Origin: Prevotella sp. UBA3294
Lineage (GTDB): Bacteria; Bacteroidota; Bacteroidia; Bacteroidales; Bacteroidaceae
DNA: 64,000 bases
Direction: 5' to 3'
Assembly: GCA_002361535.1 (NCBI GenBank)
Contig: DETG01000121.1
Span: forward strand, 29,033 to 93,032
Position numbers and translations under genes: made by a program. The notes below the pieces were generated by a model. That model was given only the letters and a program-made list of their open reading frames with translations. It had not been told where the DNA came from and did no database searches. Of the stretch, positions 32,271-42,055 are shown piece after piece. Each line of letters begins with the position of its first letter. Positions within the stretch are counted from its first letter, which is position 1.

Positions 32271-33671
32271 ATGCCCTTCAACAGTTTTAATTTCTGGCTC
32301 GTTTTCCCTCTGCTTTTCGGCCTTTACTGGCTGATACCAAGTAGATTCCCTTCATATAAGAAATGGTATCTGATCATTATCAGCTATTTGCTCTATATGA
32401 ATTGGAAGCCGGCATTTGCTGTTGTCTTGCTGTTCGTTACATTCGTCACCTTCTACGGAGCCAAGACACTGTCTGATGAGGATAAGAAAAGACGGTATGG
32501 CATGATATGGATATTTGGTCTTTTGTCGTTACTACCATTGCTGGTTTTCAAATACTATAATTTCATCAACGAGATTGTTATAACTGGACTTGAAAGAATA
32601 GGTTTGCATTTTGTCATGCCTGGTTTGAACTGGGCAATACCCGTGGGCATATCCTTTTTCACCTTTCAGGCAGTCGGTTATCTCTTCGATGTTTATTACA
32701 AGAGAATTGAAGCAGAGAAGTCTTTGACAGACTATATGCTGTTTGTGTCCTTCTTCCCACAAGTCACATCAGGCCCTATCAGCAAGGCATCAGAACTGCT
32801 ACCACAAATCAAGAACCCCAAACCATTTAACTTCGAACAGGGCGTTGCTGGATTGAAACTATTGTTATGGGGTATGTTCCTAAAAACGGTTATTGCCGAT
32901 CGGATGGGCATGTATGTTGATTCCATCTATCCCAATTACATTCACTATTCTGGTAAAATCTGCTTGTTAGGCAGCTTCTTCTATACCATGCAGATCTATA
33001 CCGACTTTGCGGGATACTCGTTCATGGCGATGGGCATTGCAAAGACTTTAGGCTATAACCTGATTAATAACTTCCGCAGGCCCTATTTCTCGTTGAGTGT
33101 AACCGACTTCTGGCGAAGATGGCATATTTCATTGTCGCGTTGGCTGAAAGATTATGTATATATCCCAATGGGCGGAAGCCGCTGCAGCAAGATCAGGAAT
33201 TACTGGAACATATTCGTTACCTTCTTGGTAAGTGGTATCTGGCATGGTGCCAACTGGACGTTCATTGTTTGGGGAGTTATGCACGGACTTGCTCAGATTA
33301 TAGAGAAAGCCTTGGGCCTTCAAAAGTATGAAGGAAAGAATCTGGCAGTAAAAACGCTCCGTATCGCGTGTACCTTCATGGTGATTAATTTCGCTTGGAT
33401 CTTCTTCCGCATGCCCACGCTGAATGATGCTTGTGGACTGATAGGACGGATCTTCTCTCACTTTGGTGATTCTTGTTCATTAGCCGATTATAAACTTTCT
33501 GTTGTGTTGGCGATACCCCTGTTTAAAGATGTCTATGATGAATGGTATGTGGGTAGGTTACAAACCCTTAACCGTCCGATAGTCAGGATGCTTGTATATG
33601 TCTTCTTGTTTGTCTGCATCCTTTTGTTAGGAATCCTTAGCAGTGGTCAGTTTATCTACGTGAACTTCTGA
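32271..33671 (+). CDS. MBOAT-family O-acyltransferase
   Basis: 466 residues, polytopic, of the AlgI/DltB type that moves acyl groups across the inner membrane for O-acetylation of extracellular glycans. Conserved parts are PVGISFFTFQ, SFFPQVTSGPI, the FWRRWHISLSRWL block, and SGIWHGANWTF with the catalytic-type His; a second His is in VMHG. The next gene, normally the periplasmic SGNH partner, is frameshifted. Confidence 0.9.
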   Translation: MPFNSFNFWLVFPLLFGLYWLIPSRFPSYKKWYLIIISYLLYMNWKPAFAVVLLFVTFVTFYGAKTLSDEDKKRRYGMIWIFGLLSLLPLLVFKYYNFINEIVITGLERIGLHFVMPGLNWAIPVGISFFTFQAVGYLFDVYYKRIEAEKSLTDYMLFVSFFPQVTSGPISKASELLPQIKNPKPFNFEQGVAGLKLLLWGMFLKTVIADRMGMYVDSIYPNYIHYSGKICLLGSFFYTMQIYTDFAGYSFMAMGIAKTLGYNLINNFRRPYFSLSVTDFWRRWHISLSRWLKDYVYIPMGGSRCSKIRNYWNIFVTFLVSGIWHGANWTFIVWGVMHGLAQIIEKALGLQKYEGKNLAVKTLRIACTFMVINFAWIFFRMPTLNDACGLIGRIFSHFGDSCSLADYKLSVVLAIPLFKDVYDEWYVGRLQTLNRPIVRMLVYVFLFVCILLLGILSSGQFIYVNF

Positions 33672-33672
33672 T

Positions 33673-34553
33673 ATGAAGAAATATCTGCTCTATATACTCC
33701 TATTCTTCCTGTTGGTCACCGTCGTTGACGTAACGGTTGGGAAGTCTTTAGACTATTGTCTGAACCATCTTAAAGGAGGAGAGTACCATAGTTTGCAATA
33801 TGCCATGAAGGAGACGAAGGCCGATATCCTTGTCTTCGGATCTTCTCGCGCCATTAATCATTATGTGCCAAAAGTCATAGAAGACTCGTTGGGTATGACC
33901 TGTTATAATTGTGGCTTCCATGCTCAGGGCATCATTTTCCAGTATGGCCGATTACTTATATACTGAACAGATATAAGCCAAAAATGGTGATTTACGATGT
34001 AGAATACCATTTCGATTTGGGCAAAGGCGACAATGAACGTTACCTTGACATGTTAAAGCCGTATTGCTCCGATACCTGTATAGCCAATTATTTCAAAGAG
34101 TTCTCTTGGAAAGAATACGTCAAGAATTATTCCCACTTGTATCGGTACAACTCTAATTTTGTGGATATGCTCAAAGATTATTCTTCAGGTAGAGATAAAT
34201 CCATCAAAGGCTTTGAACCAAAGAAGGAAGTTATGGATTATGATGTGGAGAAGACGAGCGTCAATCCTGTAGAGGTTGATAGCGTAAAGCTTTACTATCT
34301 GAAGAAGTTCGTTGATGCATGCAAGAAAAATCACATTCCCTTGGTGATGTTTGTTTCGCCAAGGTACGATGTCACCTCAACTACTGTTCACGAACCAGTA
34401 AAGGCATTCTGTGAGGAAAACGGAGTGCCTTTCTATGATTATTTTAACGATACCTATTACCAAAGTCATAAAGATCTTTTCGCAGATTCAAGACATTTGA
34501 ATGAGAAGGGTGCTTATTATTATACAGGACAAATTATAAAGGATCTCAAATAG
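33673..34553 (+). pseudogene. Frameshifted SGNH/DltD-AlgX-like partner of the MBOAT protein
   Basis: Two overlapping frames make one protein. The first (33673-33966) has an N-terminal membrane anchor and FGSSRAINHYV with the nucleophile Ser. The second continues from about 33955 with ILNRYKPKMVIYDVEYHFD and ends with DSRHLNEKGA, the D-x-x-H of the SGNH triad. The frame changes between GRLLIY and ILNRYK, in an AT-rich run (cttatatactg). Repaired length is about 290 residues. It is either a real inactivating frameshift, a phase-variable site, or a sequencing error. Confidence 0.8.
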
Positions 34554-34631
34554 TTAGTAAGAAAACTTATGAATGATATAGGACGAATGTCCTTCTCCTT
34601 TAGTGAAAAGTTAAGCTGCTGTTGATTAGAT

Positions 34632-35698
34632 ATGAAAGAAAGGAAATTTTATATTGAGGGATTAAAAGGATTAGCCGCACTGATGGTGTTTGCTTGTCAT
34701 TTTAATTGACTTTTATGAACTTATCAAGTCTTTTTTCAAATAACACATTTCTATCTTTTATAACAGATGGGAATTTCGCGGTTTATATTTTTCTATTGTT
34801 AAGTGGTTATTGCATATCTCTTTCTTTAGATAGAGTAGAATCAGTATTACCATTGAGGGGTTATGCACTTAAACGATATCTTAGAATAGCTTTGCCTATA
34901 GCTCCAATTATTCTTGTAGAAGGGCTGCTATATTTGACGGGCTGTTTTGGTTATCATGATGTTTTAGTCCATCTACAATCAAACGATATAGCCATGCAGG
35001 CATATACTGATTTGAGTTTTAATGGTTGGGTGCAAGCAATATTTTTATCACCCATAGGCAAGTGCTCTGGTTGGCTTGATCCTACTTGGATGATGAAATA
35101 CATTTTTTTTGGTTCATTTGTCGTCCTCGTTTTAAAGTTAAGCATAAACCGGACTAGTAAAATTTGTACTTTACTCATTCTGTCTTTATCTATTATAATA
35201 TTAGCTTTAAGCTCTCTTTATTTTGTAGCTGTAGTTTTGGGCTGTTGCATTTTTGAAGGTAAAAAGGCGTTTCATATTCTTGATATAAAATGGTGTAAAA
35301 GCCTCTCATATGCTTTCTTATTAATAGCATTATTTACCTATTGTTTTCATTCACATAAAATAATCTCTGCAACATCATTGGTCTTAGGGATAGAATTGTC
35401 CTGCGTTTCACAAAACATATTGTCATGGGGCATGTTTAGAAAAATAGGAGCTATTTCCTTTCCACTATATTTAATCCATTGGCCGCTTATTTGTACCTTT
35501 TCTTTGTGGTTGTATAAGAGCAGTTACAGTGTTTTTAATGAGAGTTCAACATTAGTTGTTTTTATAGTGACTTTATTAGTATTATTACTGCTGTCATATC
35601 TCTTCTCACATTATGTGGAGAGCAAGCTAAATCATTCTGTTGTTCCTTTGATTTGTTATAGGTTCTTCGATGATGATCAATCCTCAGTTTCATCATAA
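34632..35698 (+). pseudogene. Frameshifted acyltransferase-3 (OafA-like) gene
   Basis: ATG 34632 opens KERKFYIEGLKGLAALMVFA, the classic start of acyltransferase-3 proteins, but runs into TGA at 34707-34709. The remainder resumes in another frame from about 34710 (ITDGNFAVYIFLLLSGYCIS) to 35698 with about nine membrane segments. The break is at the end of CHFN. It would O-acetylate a surface sugar if intact. It is the second broken acetylation gene in a row. Confidence 0.78.
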
Positions 35699-35951
35699 TG
35701 ATAGTGCTTTGGCTTTGCCTTCCTCCATCGCGACTCAGTCATTCAAGCATGCTTGATGGTATTCGCTGCTCTGTCGGTTCTGTGCTTTCTGTGTGAGATA
35801 AAACTAGTATTCTCCGTGTGAGATAAAAAATCTGTGGAATCTGTGATATCTCTGAGAGCTTAACCCAGCATTACCGAGTTTAGATTTCAATCATTTACAA
35901 TAATACCATAATCATTCCGTTTATTGGAATAGTTGAAGCAAATAATTTTAG
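35699..35951. repeat. Spacer with CTGTGTGAGATAA repeats
   Basis: 253 bases. 35775-35850 holds TTCTGTGCTTTCTGTGTGAG, CCGTGTGAGATAA and GTGGAATCTGTGATATCT, of the same family as 18395-18509 and 21640-21940. There is no gene. It separates the decayed acetylation genes from the deoxysugar set. Confidence 0.6.
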
Positions 35952-37334
35952 ATGATAATACGATCATTATTAACAGACAAAAACCCGTTTAATTCGACTG
36001 AAGAGATTCGTCAATGGATAAAAAGGCGAAATCAAGAAGTTGAGGTCAAGGTGGAAAAGATTCCCTTTGCTGAAATGAAGATGTGGCATTCTGAAAAGGA
36101 TGGCAGCATAAGGCATGATTCAGGAAAATTCTTCTCTATTGTAGGAATAGATATTCAGACTGACTATGGTGAGAATCATCATTGGCGTCAGCCTATTATT
36201 CTCCAACCCGAAGTTGGTTACCTGGGCATCCTTACAAAAGAAATTGATGGTGTGCTATATTTTCTAATGCAAGCTAAGATAGAACCAGGTAATGTAAACT
36301 GTGTTCAGATTTCTCCTACCCTTCAGGCGACCAAAAGCAATTATTCTCGGGTTCATTCTGGTAAATCACCTAATTATCTTGAGTTTTTTGTTAATGCAAA
36401 GCCTGAAAACATTATTTTAGATCAACTTCAATCAGAGCAGGGTGCACGTTTTTTAAGAAAGCGTAATCGGAATATTATTATTAAGGTGGAAGAGGATGTA
36501 TCTGTATTAGAAGATTTCCGTTGGATGACACTTGGACAAATCAAGGAGTTGATGCACTACGATAACATGGTAAATATGGATACCCGTACAGTAATTTCAG
36601 GTTTAAAGATAAGTGATTATATAACTCCCCTTGATGGTATGAGAGGTATGTCTCAGTTAGGTAAGGATATGGTGCTCTCTGCAAATACTAATCATAGTCA
36701 TATTTCTACTCGTGATCATCTATCATGGCTAACAAACTTAAAGTCACGTTATGACCTTATTGTCAATTATTGCCCTGTTTTAGAAATGTCAGGATGGAAA
36801 AAGACAGAGACTGAAATTATCCGTGATGATAAAAGATTCTTTAAGGTCATCGGTGTTAATGTTACCATTTCTAATCGGGAAGTTTCATCATGGTGTCAAC
36901 CTTTGATACAGCCCATGCAACAAGGCCTTTGTGCTTTTATCATAAAGAAGATAGATGGAGTTTATCATTTTCTCGTGCAGGCAAAACTAGAGTGTGGAAA
37001 CTTTGATGTGATTGAACTCGCTCCTACTGTACAGTGCCTAACAGGAAATATTCCTTCAGATACAAATCTACAGCCTGATTTCTATCAGTATGTAATTCAT
37101 GCGAAGAAGGAACAGATTATCTTTGATGTACTTCAATCTGAAGAGGGTGGGCGATTCTACAAAGAGCAGAATCGAAATATGATGATTGAGGCAGGGGATG
37201 ATTTCCCTTTAGAGGTACCTGAGCGCTTTACATGGATGACATTACGTCAGATTTATAAATTCTTGAGATTTAACAATTATTTAAATATTCAGGCTCGAAG
37301 CCTGATTTCAGCCATATCGTATAAGTCATTATGA
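35952..37334 (+). CDS. NDP-hexose 2,3-dehydratase
   Basis: 460 residues in two tandem homologous halves (about 1-225 and 235-460), each with a W-H-S/W-K-x-T start, a WRQP/WCQP segment, a QAKIEPGN/QAKLECGN segment and an APT/SPT-Q element followed by FRWMTL or FTWMTL. This two-repeat layout is that of TylCVI/EryBVI/SpnO-type enzymes, which remove the 2-hydroxyl of NDP-4-keto-6-deoxyhexose on the way to 2,6-dideoxy sugars. The next two genes supply the expected 3-ketoreductase and aminotransferase. Such enzymes are best known from antibiotic producers. Confidence 0.88.
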   Translation: MIIRSLLTDKNPFNSTEEIRQWIKRRNQEVEVKVEKIPFAEMKMWHSEKDGSIRHDSGKFFSIVGIDIQTDYGENHHWRQPIILQPEVGYLGILTKEIDGVLYFLMQAKIEPGNVNCVQISPTLQATKSNYSRVHSGKSPNYLEFFVNAKPENIILDQLQSEQGARFLRKRNRNIIIKVEEDVSVLEDFRWMTLGQIKELMHYDNMVNMDTRTVISGLKISDYITPLDGMRGMSQLGKDMVLSANTNHSHISTRDHLSWLTNLKSRYDLIVNYCPVLEMSGWKKTETEIIRDDKRFFKVIGVNVTISNREVSSWCQPLIQPMQQGLCAFIIKKIDGVYHFLVQAKLECGNFDVIELAPTVQCLTGNIPSDTNLQPDFYQYVIHAKKEQIIFDVLQSEEGGRFYKEQNRNMMIEAGDDFPLEVPERFTWMTLRQIYKFLRFNNYLNIQARSLISAISYKSL

Positions 37335-38365
37335 AAATTAGAGTTGGTATCATCTGCCCATCAGAAATAGCTTTTCGTAGATTCCTGCCTTCCCTCCAGA
37401 AGATAAGTGAGTTTTCTTTTGCTGGTATTGCAATCGCAAGTCCTGAGGAATGGGCTGGCGAAGGTAAAGTCAATGAAAATACATTGGCAATTATTGAGAA
37501 TGAGCGTAGAAAAGCTCAAAGTTTTATAGATAAATATGGTGGGACGATCTATAATGGTTATAAGACTCTTATCACATCATCTGATATAGATGTGGTTTAT
37601 TTTCCTTTGCCACCAGCACTTCACTTTAAGTGGGCAAAACTTGCGTTAGAGAATGGCAAACACGCATTTGTAGAAAAACCTTTCACAACAAACCTTGAAG
37701 ATACTCAGTTTTTGCTGAAAGTTGCACAAGAACAAAAATTGGCAGTTCATGAGAACTACATGTTTGTTTTTCACAAGCAATTGCAAGTAATACAAGACTT
37801 GATAGCATCAGGTGAGATAGGTAAGGTACGTCAGTATAGAGTGTCTTTTGGCTTTCCCCGCCGTGCTGCTAATGATTTCCGTTATAATAAAGCATTGGGG
37901 GGCGGTGCTTTACTTGATGCAGGTGGCTATTGTATGAAATACGCCTCATGGCTTTTGGGTGATACTGCGAGAATAGTATGTGCTAATGTCTATTATGAAC
38001 CAGAGTTCGAAGTTGATATCTTTGGTTCATGTACCATGACTAACGATGAAGGAACAATTGTCCAAATGTCCTTTGGTATGGATTGTGATTATAAGTGCGA
38101 ATTAGAGGCTTGGGGAAGTACAGGAACATTAACCACAGATCGCATCCTTACAGCCCCTGATGGATTAGAACCAAATATTTCAATAAAACACAATCAGGAA
38201 TTTATTACCAAGAAACTACCTGCAGATAATGCTTTTGAGAAGTCTATTCGCAGATTCTATGATTGTCTTATAAGTGATTCTATACGAGAAGAAAACTATA
38301 ATCTCATTGAGCGCCAGTCTTTTTTTGTAAGTAAATTCAAACAATTAAGTAAATATGGAGAATAA
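37331..38365 (+). CDS. Gfo/Idh/MocA-family NDP-hexose 3-ketoreductase
   Basis: 344 residues. A Rossmann N terminus (KIRVGIICPSEIAFRRFLPS), the family EKPFTTN motif in which Lys is catalytic, and GGGALLDAGGYC before the C-terminal domain. It overlaps the 2,3-dehydratase by 4 bases. In deoxysugar pathways (OleW, SpnN, UrdT type) this family reduces the unstable 3-keto product of the 2,3-dehydratase, and the pairing here strongly supports that role. Confidence 0.85.
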   Translation: MKIRVGIICPSEIAFRRFLPSLQKISEFSFAGIAIASPEEWAGEGKVNENTLAIIENERRKAQSFIDKYGGTIYNGYKTLITSSDIDVVYFPLPPALHFKWAKLALENGKHAFVEKPFTTNLEDTQFLLKVAQEQKLAVHENYMFVFHKQLQVIQDLIASGEIGKVRQYRVSFGFPRRAANDFRYNKALGGGALLDAGGYCMKYASWLLGDTARIVCANVYYEPEFEVDIFGSCTMTNDEGTIVQMSFGMDCDYKCELEAWGSTGTLTTDRILTAPDGLEPNISIKHNQEFITKKLPADNAFEKSIRRFYDCLISDSIREENYNLIERQSFFVSKFKQLSKYGE

Positions 38366-39434
38366 GAATATCTATGTTACCATGCCAACATTAGCTCCTC
38401 TTGAAGAAGTAAATGAGCTAATGAAGGACATCTGGTCCTCTGGTATAATGACACACAATGGCCCATTAGTACAGCGTTTTGAAAAAGAATGTGCTGAACA
38501 TCTGGGGGTACCACAGATGGTTTCATGTACCAATGGAACAATAGGTTTACAGATGGCTATTCGTGCTTTGCAATTGAAAGGCGAGATTATCACGACACCC
38601 TTTACTTTTATTGCAACAATCAGTTCCATCATCTGGGAGGGATGTACACCAGTGTTTGTGGATATTGATCCTGAAACGCTTTGTATCGACCCCAAGAAGA
38701 TAGAGGAGAAAATCACATATCACACAGTTGGCATCATGCCTGTTCATGTATTTGGTAATTGTTGCGATATTGAGGCTATTGATGCCATTGCTAAGAAACA
38801 TAATCTCAAAGTAATTTATGATGCCTGCCATTCTGTTGGTGTTAATTATAAAGGCCAGAGCATCTTTAATTATGGCGATATTTCAGTAACAAGTTTCCAT
38901 GCCACCAAGATGCTGAATACAGCCGAGGGCGGTGGATGTTTTACGCTAAACAAAGAACTTGACGAAAAATTGCGTCGAATTCGTTTCTTTGGCTTTGAAA
39001 ACCATGCAGATATCATAGAAGATGGAACTAATGGTAAAATGACAGAGGTTCATGCAGCCGTAGGTATAGCTAATTTGAAGTATCTTGATGCTGCGTTGAA
39101 AGATCGTAAAAGGAAGTATGCTATATATAAAAAAGCGCTTTCACAAGATAATAACCTTTCTTTCCAAAAGATTAACGTGGACTGTAATTATAGTTATTTT
39201 CCAGTCCTTTTCAAGGATGAAGCTAAATTACTAAAAACGCAATCACTATTGAATGAGAATCACATATTTCCAAGGAGGTATTTTTATCCTTCTGTGAACA
39301 CTTTCACAAGGTTGGTTCCTTATGTTCCAATGCCTGTCTCTGAGGATGTGGCGAGAAGAATTCTCTGTTTGCCTCTTTACTTTACACTAAGTGAGGAAGA
39401 TATACAATGTGTCATTGATATCATCTTAAGTTAA
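38355..39434 (+). CDS. DegT/DnrJ/EryC1-family sugar aminotransferase
   Basis: 359 residues, PLP enzyme. SCTNGTIGLQMA, the VFGNCCDIEAI segment, Asp in YDACHSVGV, and the PLP lysine in SFHATKMLNTAEGG. Presence of Lys and normal length exclude the RfbH deoxygenase type, which has His at that place. It overlaps the ketoreductase by 11 bases. The likely product is a 4-amino-2,4,6-trideoxyhexose (or 3-amino isomer) bound to NDP. A short degraded copy of its 3' end occurs at 40743-40796. Confidence 0.88.
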   Translation: MENKNIYVTMPTLAPLEEVNELMKDIWSSGIMTHNGPLVQRFEKECAEHLGVPQMVSCTNGTIGLQMAIRALQLKGEIITTPFTFIATISSIIWEGCTPVFVDIDPETLCIDPKKIEEKITYHTVGIMPVHVFGNCCDIEAIDAIAKKHNLKVIYDACHSVGVNYKGQSIFNYGDISVTSFHATKMLNTAEGGGCFTLNKELDEKLRRIRFFGFENHADIIEDGTNGKMTEVHAAVGIANLKYLDAALKDRKRKYAIYKKALSQDNNLSFQKINVDCNYSYFPVLFKDEAKLLKTQSLLNENHIFPRRYFYPSVNTFTRLVPYVPMPVSEDVARRILCLPLYFTLSEEDIQCVIDIILS

Positions 39435-39481
39435 GGGCCTTCTATTTTTTCTGCTGTTATGGCAACAGCTTATGTTCAACA

Positions 39482-40582
39482 ATGTTTCAACCTTCTGCAA
39501 ATTACAAAGAAAAATATAACATAATTGTTGATGTGAATAATACTAATACTCTTGTTGGTGGTCTTGACTACTGTCCGTTGGTATCGATACTTGTACCTGT
39601 ATATAACGTAGAGGGATGTATCGAACGATGTGCTCGTTCTGTTTTTGAGCAGACTTACAGAAACCTTGAGTTCCTGTTTGTTGATGATGGTTGTACTGAT
39701 CGTAGCATTAACATATTGGAACGTGTCATTAAGGATTATCCACACCTTAGGGAGCGCATTCGTTTGATACACCACGAAACCAACAAGGGGCTTTCGGCAT
39801 CCAGAAACACTTTAGTATTTAACAGCACTGGCGAGTTTGTGTATCATGTGGATTCAGATGACTGGTTAGAACTCTTTGCAATTGAGAAACTTATAAGAAA
39901 GCAGAGAGAAATTGATGCCGACATTGTTGTTGGGAAATGGGACGTTTATTTCCCCAATGGGGTTGTCTTCAAAGATAACAAAACCGGCTGCGAGTTAGAA
40001 CCCTCAAAGTATATAGAAGCCTCACTTTCTATGAATGTTAGTTGTACCATCTGGAGCAGGTTGACAAGAAAAAGTTTGTATGTGGACAATCTTATCAGAT
40101 GGGATGAAAAAATATGGCGGGAGGATTATTCTGTTCTAATGAAAGTTTATTATTTTGCAAAATCTACGTCGTATGTTGACGAAGTTGTATATCATTATGA
40201 TCGACGGAGAGAAACATCTATTATGAATATGGAGAACAAAGATATTACTCTTTATTCTCAGGCGTTTTGTTATGAGAGTAATATTATTACGTTCTTTTCA
40301 AACAAGGAACCATTATTGTCAAAGAAAGCTTTGGGCTATCGAATAATTAAAAGACATAATATGCTTAGAGATAGTCTTTATAGAGGCAATAAAGATGCTT
40401 TTCGTTTTATCTTAATGAAGATAGAAAAAGAGACCGACCGGTCACTATGGCATCTTATTGGATGGGACGATCCTTGTATTCATTTTATAGAGTCACATTA
40501 TTGTGTAGGAAGGATTAAATCCATATGCGGTCAAGTGAAAAGAGCATTGTTGTCGTATATCCATTCTCATTGTTGTTTTTAG
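39482..40582 (+). CDS. Family 2 glycosyltransferase
   Basis: 366 residues. VSILVPVYNVEGCIERCARSV opens the GT-A domain near residue 36, with FVDDGCTDRS and the metal motif HVDSDDW. The first 35 residues are unusual for the family and may be a mis-chosen start, but no better ATG gives a normal N terminus without loss. It probably adds one sugar of the repeat unit. There is no membrane segment. Confidence 0.85.
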   Translation: MFQPSANYKEKYNIIVDVNNTNTLVGGLDYCPLVSILVPVYNVEGCIERCARSVFEQTYRNLEFLFVDDGCTDRSINILERVIKDYPHLRERIRLIHHETNKGLSASRNTLVFNSTGEFVYHVDSDDWLELFAIEKLIRKQREIDADIVVGKWDVYFPNGVVFKDNKTGCELEPSKYIEASLSMNVSCTIWSRLTRKSLYVDNLIRWDEKIWREDYSVLMKVYYFAKSTSYVDEVVYHYDRRRETSIMNMENKDITLYSQAFCYESNIITFFSNKEPLLSKKALGYRIIKRHNMLRDSLYRGNKDAFRFILMKIEKETDRSLWHLIGWDDPCIHFIESHYCVGRIKSICGQVKRALLSYIHSHCCF

Positions 40583-40742
40583 ATGTTTTCAAATCTACTT
40601 AAAATTATTGCCAGAGGATAGGATATGTAATGTTTAGCATTCTGCCAGATTATGTTTCATCCTGTTCCCGTCTTTGTCTTCATATTATTTTTGATGACAA
40701 GGAAAATGTTATGGATGGTCCCGTCAATTTAGACAGCGTGTA

Positions 40743-40796
40743 ACACTACCAGTGTCAGAGGATATAGGAAACAGAGTACTAAGCCTCCCCTTATAT
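40743..40796 (+). pseudogene. Remnant of a DegT-type aminotransferase C terminus
   Basis: Reads T-LPVSEDIGNRVLSLPLY followed by a stop, closely matching MPVSEDVARRILCLPLYF near the end of the aminotransferase at 38355. The rest of the copy is not recognisable. It lies in a 279-base gap (40583-40861) that otherwise shows no gene, and indicates that a second aminotransferase gene was lost here. Confidence 0.6.
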
Positions 40797-40861
40797 TGAT
40801 ATGAGTTATGATAATAGATATTATTATTTTCCTTGTTATTATGTTATAAGCAAATAATTGT

Positions 40862-42055
40862 ATGAAGAAACTATTAGTATTAGGTGGTGATCATTTTGCG
40901 ATACCAGTCGTTCAAGCGGCAAAGAAACAGGGGTATTATGTAATTACCTGTGATTATTTACCAGATAATGTGGCTCATAGATTTTCTGATGAGTTCACAA
41001 ATATCAGTACTACAGACAAAGAGAGAGTTCTTGCCTATGCCCGAGAAAGGAAGATTGATGGTATAGTGACGTTCACTGATTCTGGTGTCGTAACCACTGC
41101 ATATGTACAACATCATTTAGGACTGCCTCAGATTGGTCCTTTGGAGTCTGTAGAGATACTTCAGAATAAAGATCGATTTCGGGCATTTCTGTTAGAAAAC
41201 GGCTTTAATGTGCCTCAGGCTAAAGGTTTCGATAGTGTGGAAGCAGCAATGTCTGAAATGAATAGGTATCCTTGGCCTGTTATAGTGAAACCTACTGATT
41301 CTGCTGGGAGTAAAGGCGTTACAAGAGTTGATCGATTGGAACAATTAAAGCCAGCTTTAGAGTATGCCATGCAGTTTTCTGTGTCAAAACATATAATAGT
41401 TGAAAAGTATATAGAGAAAGAGGGTTGCTCTTCTGATTCCGATTGTTTTTCAATAGATGGTGAGCTTGTCGTTGCTACTTTTTCTTCGCAGCGTTTCGAT
41501 GATAAGGCACACAATCCATATGCTCCTTCAGCATATACTTGGCCATCAACATTTGGAGATGGTTTTGAGAATGAGTTACGTTCTGAATTACAACGCCTTT
41601 TAAAACTCCTGCGCATGAAGACTTCCGTATACAACGTAGAAACGCGTATTGGAGTGGATGGGAAAGCATATATTATGGAAGTTTCACCCCGTGGTGGAGG
41701 AAATAGATTATCTGAGATGGTAAGGCTTTCTACCGGGACAGATATGATAACAGCTGCAGTACGCTCAGCGGTAGGCGATGACGTTACAGTTGAGCAGACT
41801 GATCTGAATGGTCATTGGGCCATAATTATGTTACATTCGGATAAAACAGGTTCCTTTAAAAAACTATTGATTGCCCCAGAGAAAGAGAAAGCTGTTTTCC
41901 AAATAGATTTGTGGGTAAAAGAAGGCGATTATGTAGAGGAGTTCATTGGAGCTAATAAGGCGATAGGAACTCTTGTACTTCAATTTAAAACAGCTGAAGA
42001 AATGGAAGAAGCGATTAATAATCAACGTGATTGGCTTAAGGTTATTGTAAAATGA
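40862..42055 (+). CDS. ATP-grasp ligase
   Basis: 397 residues. N-terminal pre-ATP-grasp fold (LLVLGGDHFAIPVVQAA), the ATP-binding loop VKPTDSAGSKGV, and the metal site YIMEVSPRGGGN. ATP-grasp ligases join a carboxylate to an amine by acyl phosphate. Between an amino-sugar aminotransferase and a NeuD-like acetyltransferase, it could attach an amino acid or other acid to the amino sugar. The substrate is unknown. It overlaps the next gene by 4 bases. Confidence 0.82.
   Translation: MKKLLVLGGDHFAIPVVQAAKKQGYYVITCDYLPDNVAHRFSDEFTNISTTDKERVLAYARERKIDGIVTFTDSGVVTTAYVQHHLGLPQIGPLESVEILQNKDRFRAFLLENGFNVPQAKGFDSVEAAMSEMNRYPWPVIVKPTDSAGSKGVTRVDRLEQLKPALEYAMQFSVSKHIIVEKYIEKEGCSSDSDCFSIDGELVVATFSSQRFDDKAHNPYAPSAYTWPSTFGDGFENELRSELQRLLKLLRMKTSVYNVETRIGVDGKAYIMEVSPRGGGNRLSEMVRLSTGTDMITAAVRSAVGDDVTVEQTDLNGHWAIIMLHSDKTGSFKKLLIAPEKEKAVFQIDLWVKEGDYVEEFIGANKAIGTLVLQFKTAEEMEEAINNQRDWLKVIVK

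Noticed and set aside
38355-39434. DegT gene considered as the RfbH 3-deoxygenase needed for CDP-3,6-dideoxyhexoses
   Set aside because: The PLP lysine is present (HATK) and the protein has 359 residues; RfbH is longer and has His at that position.
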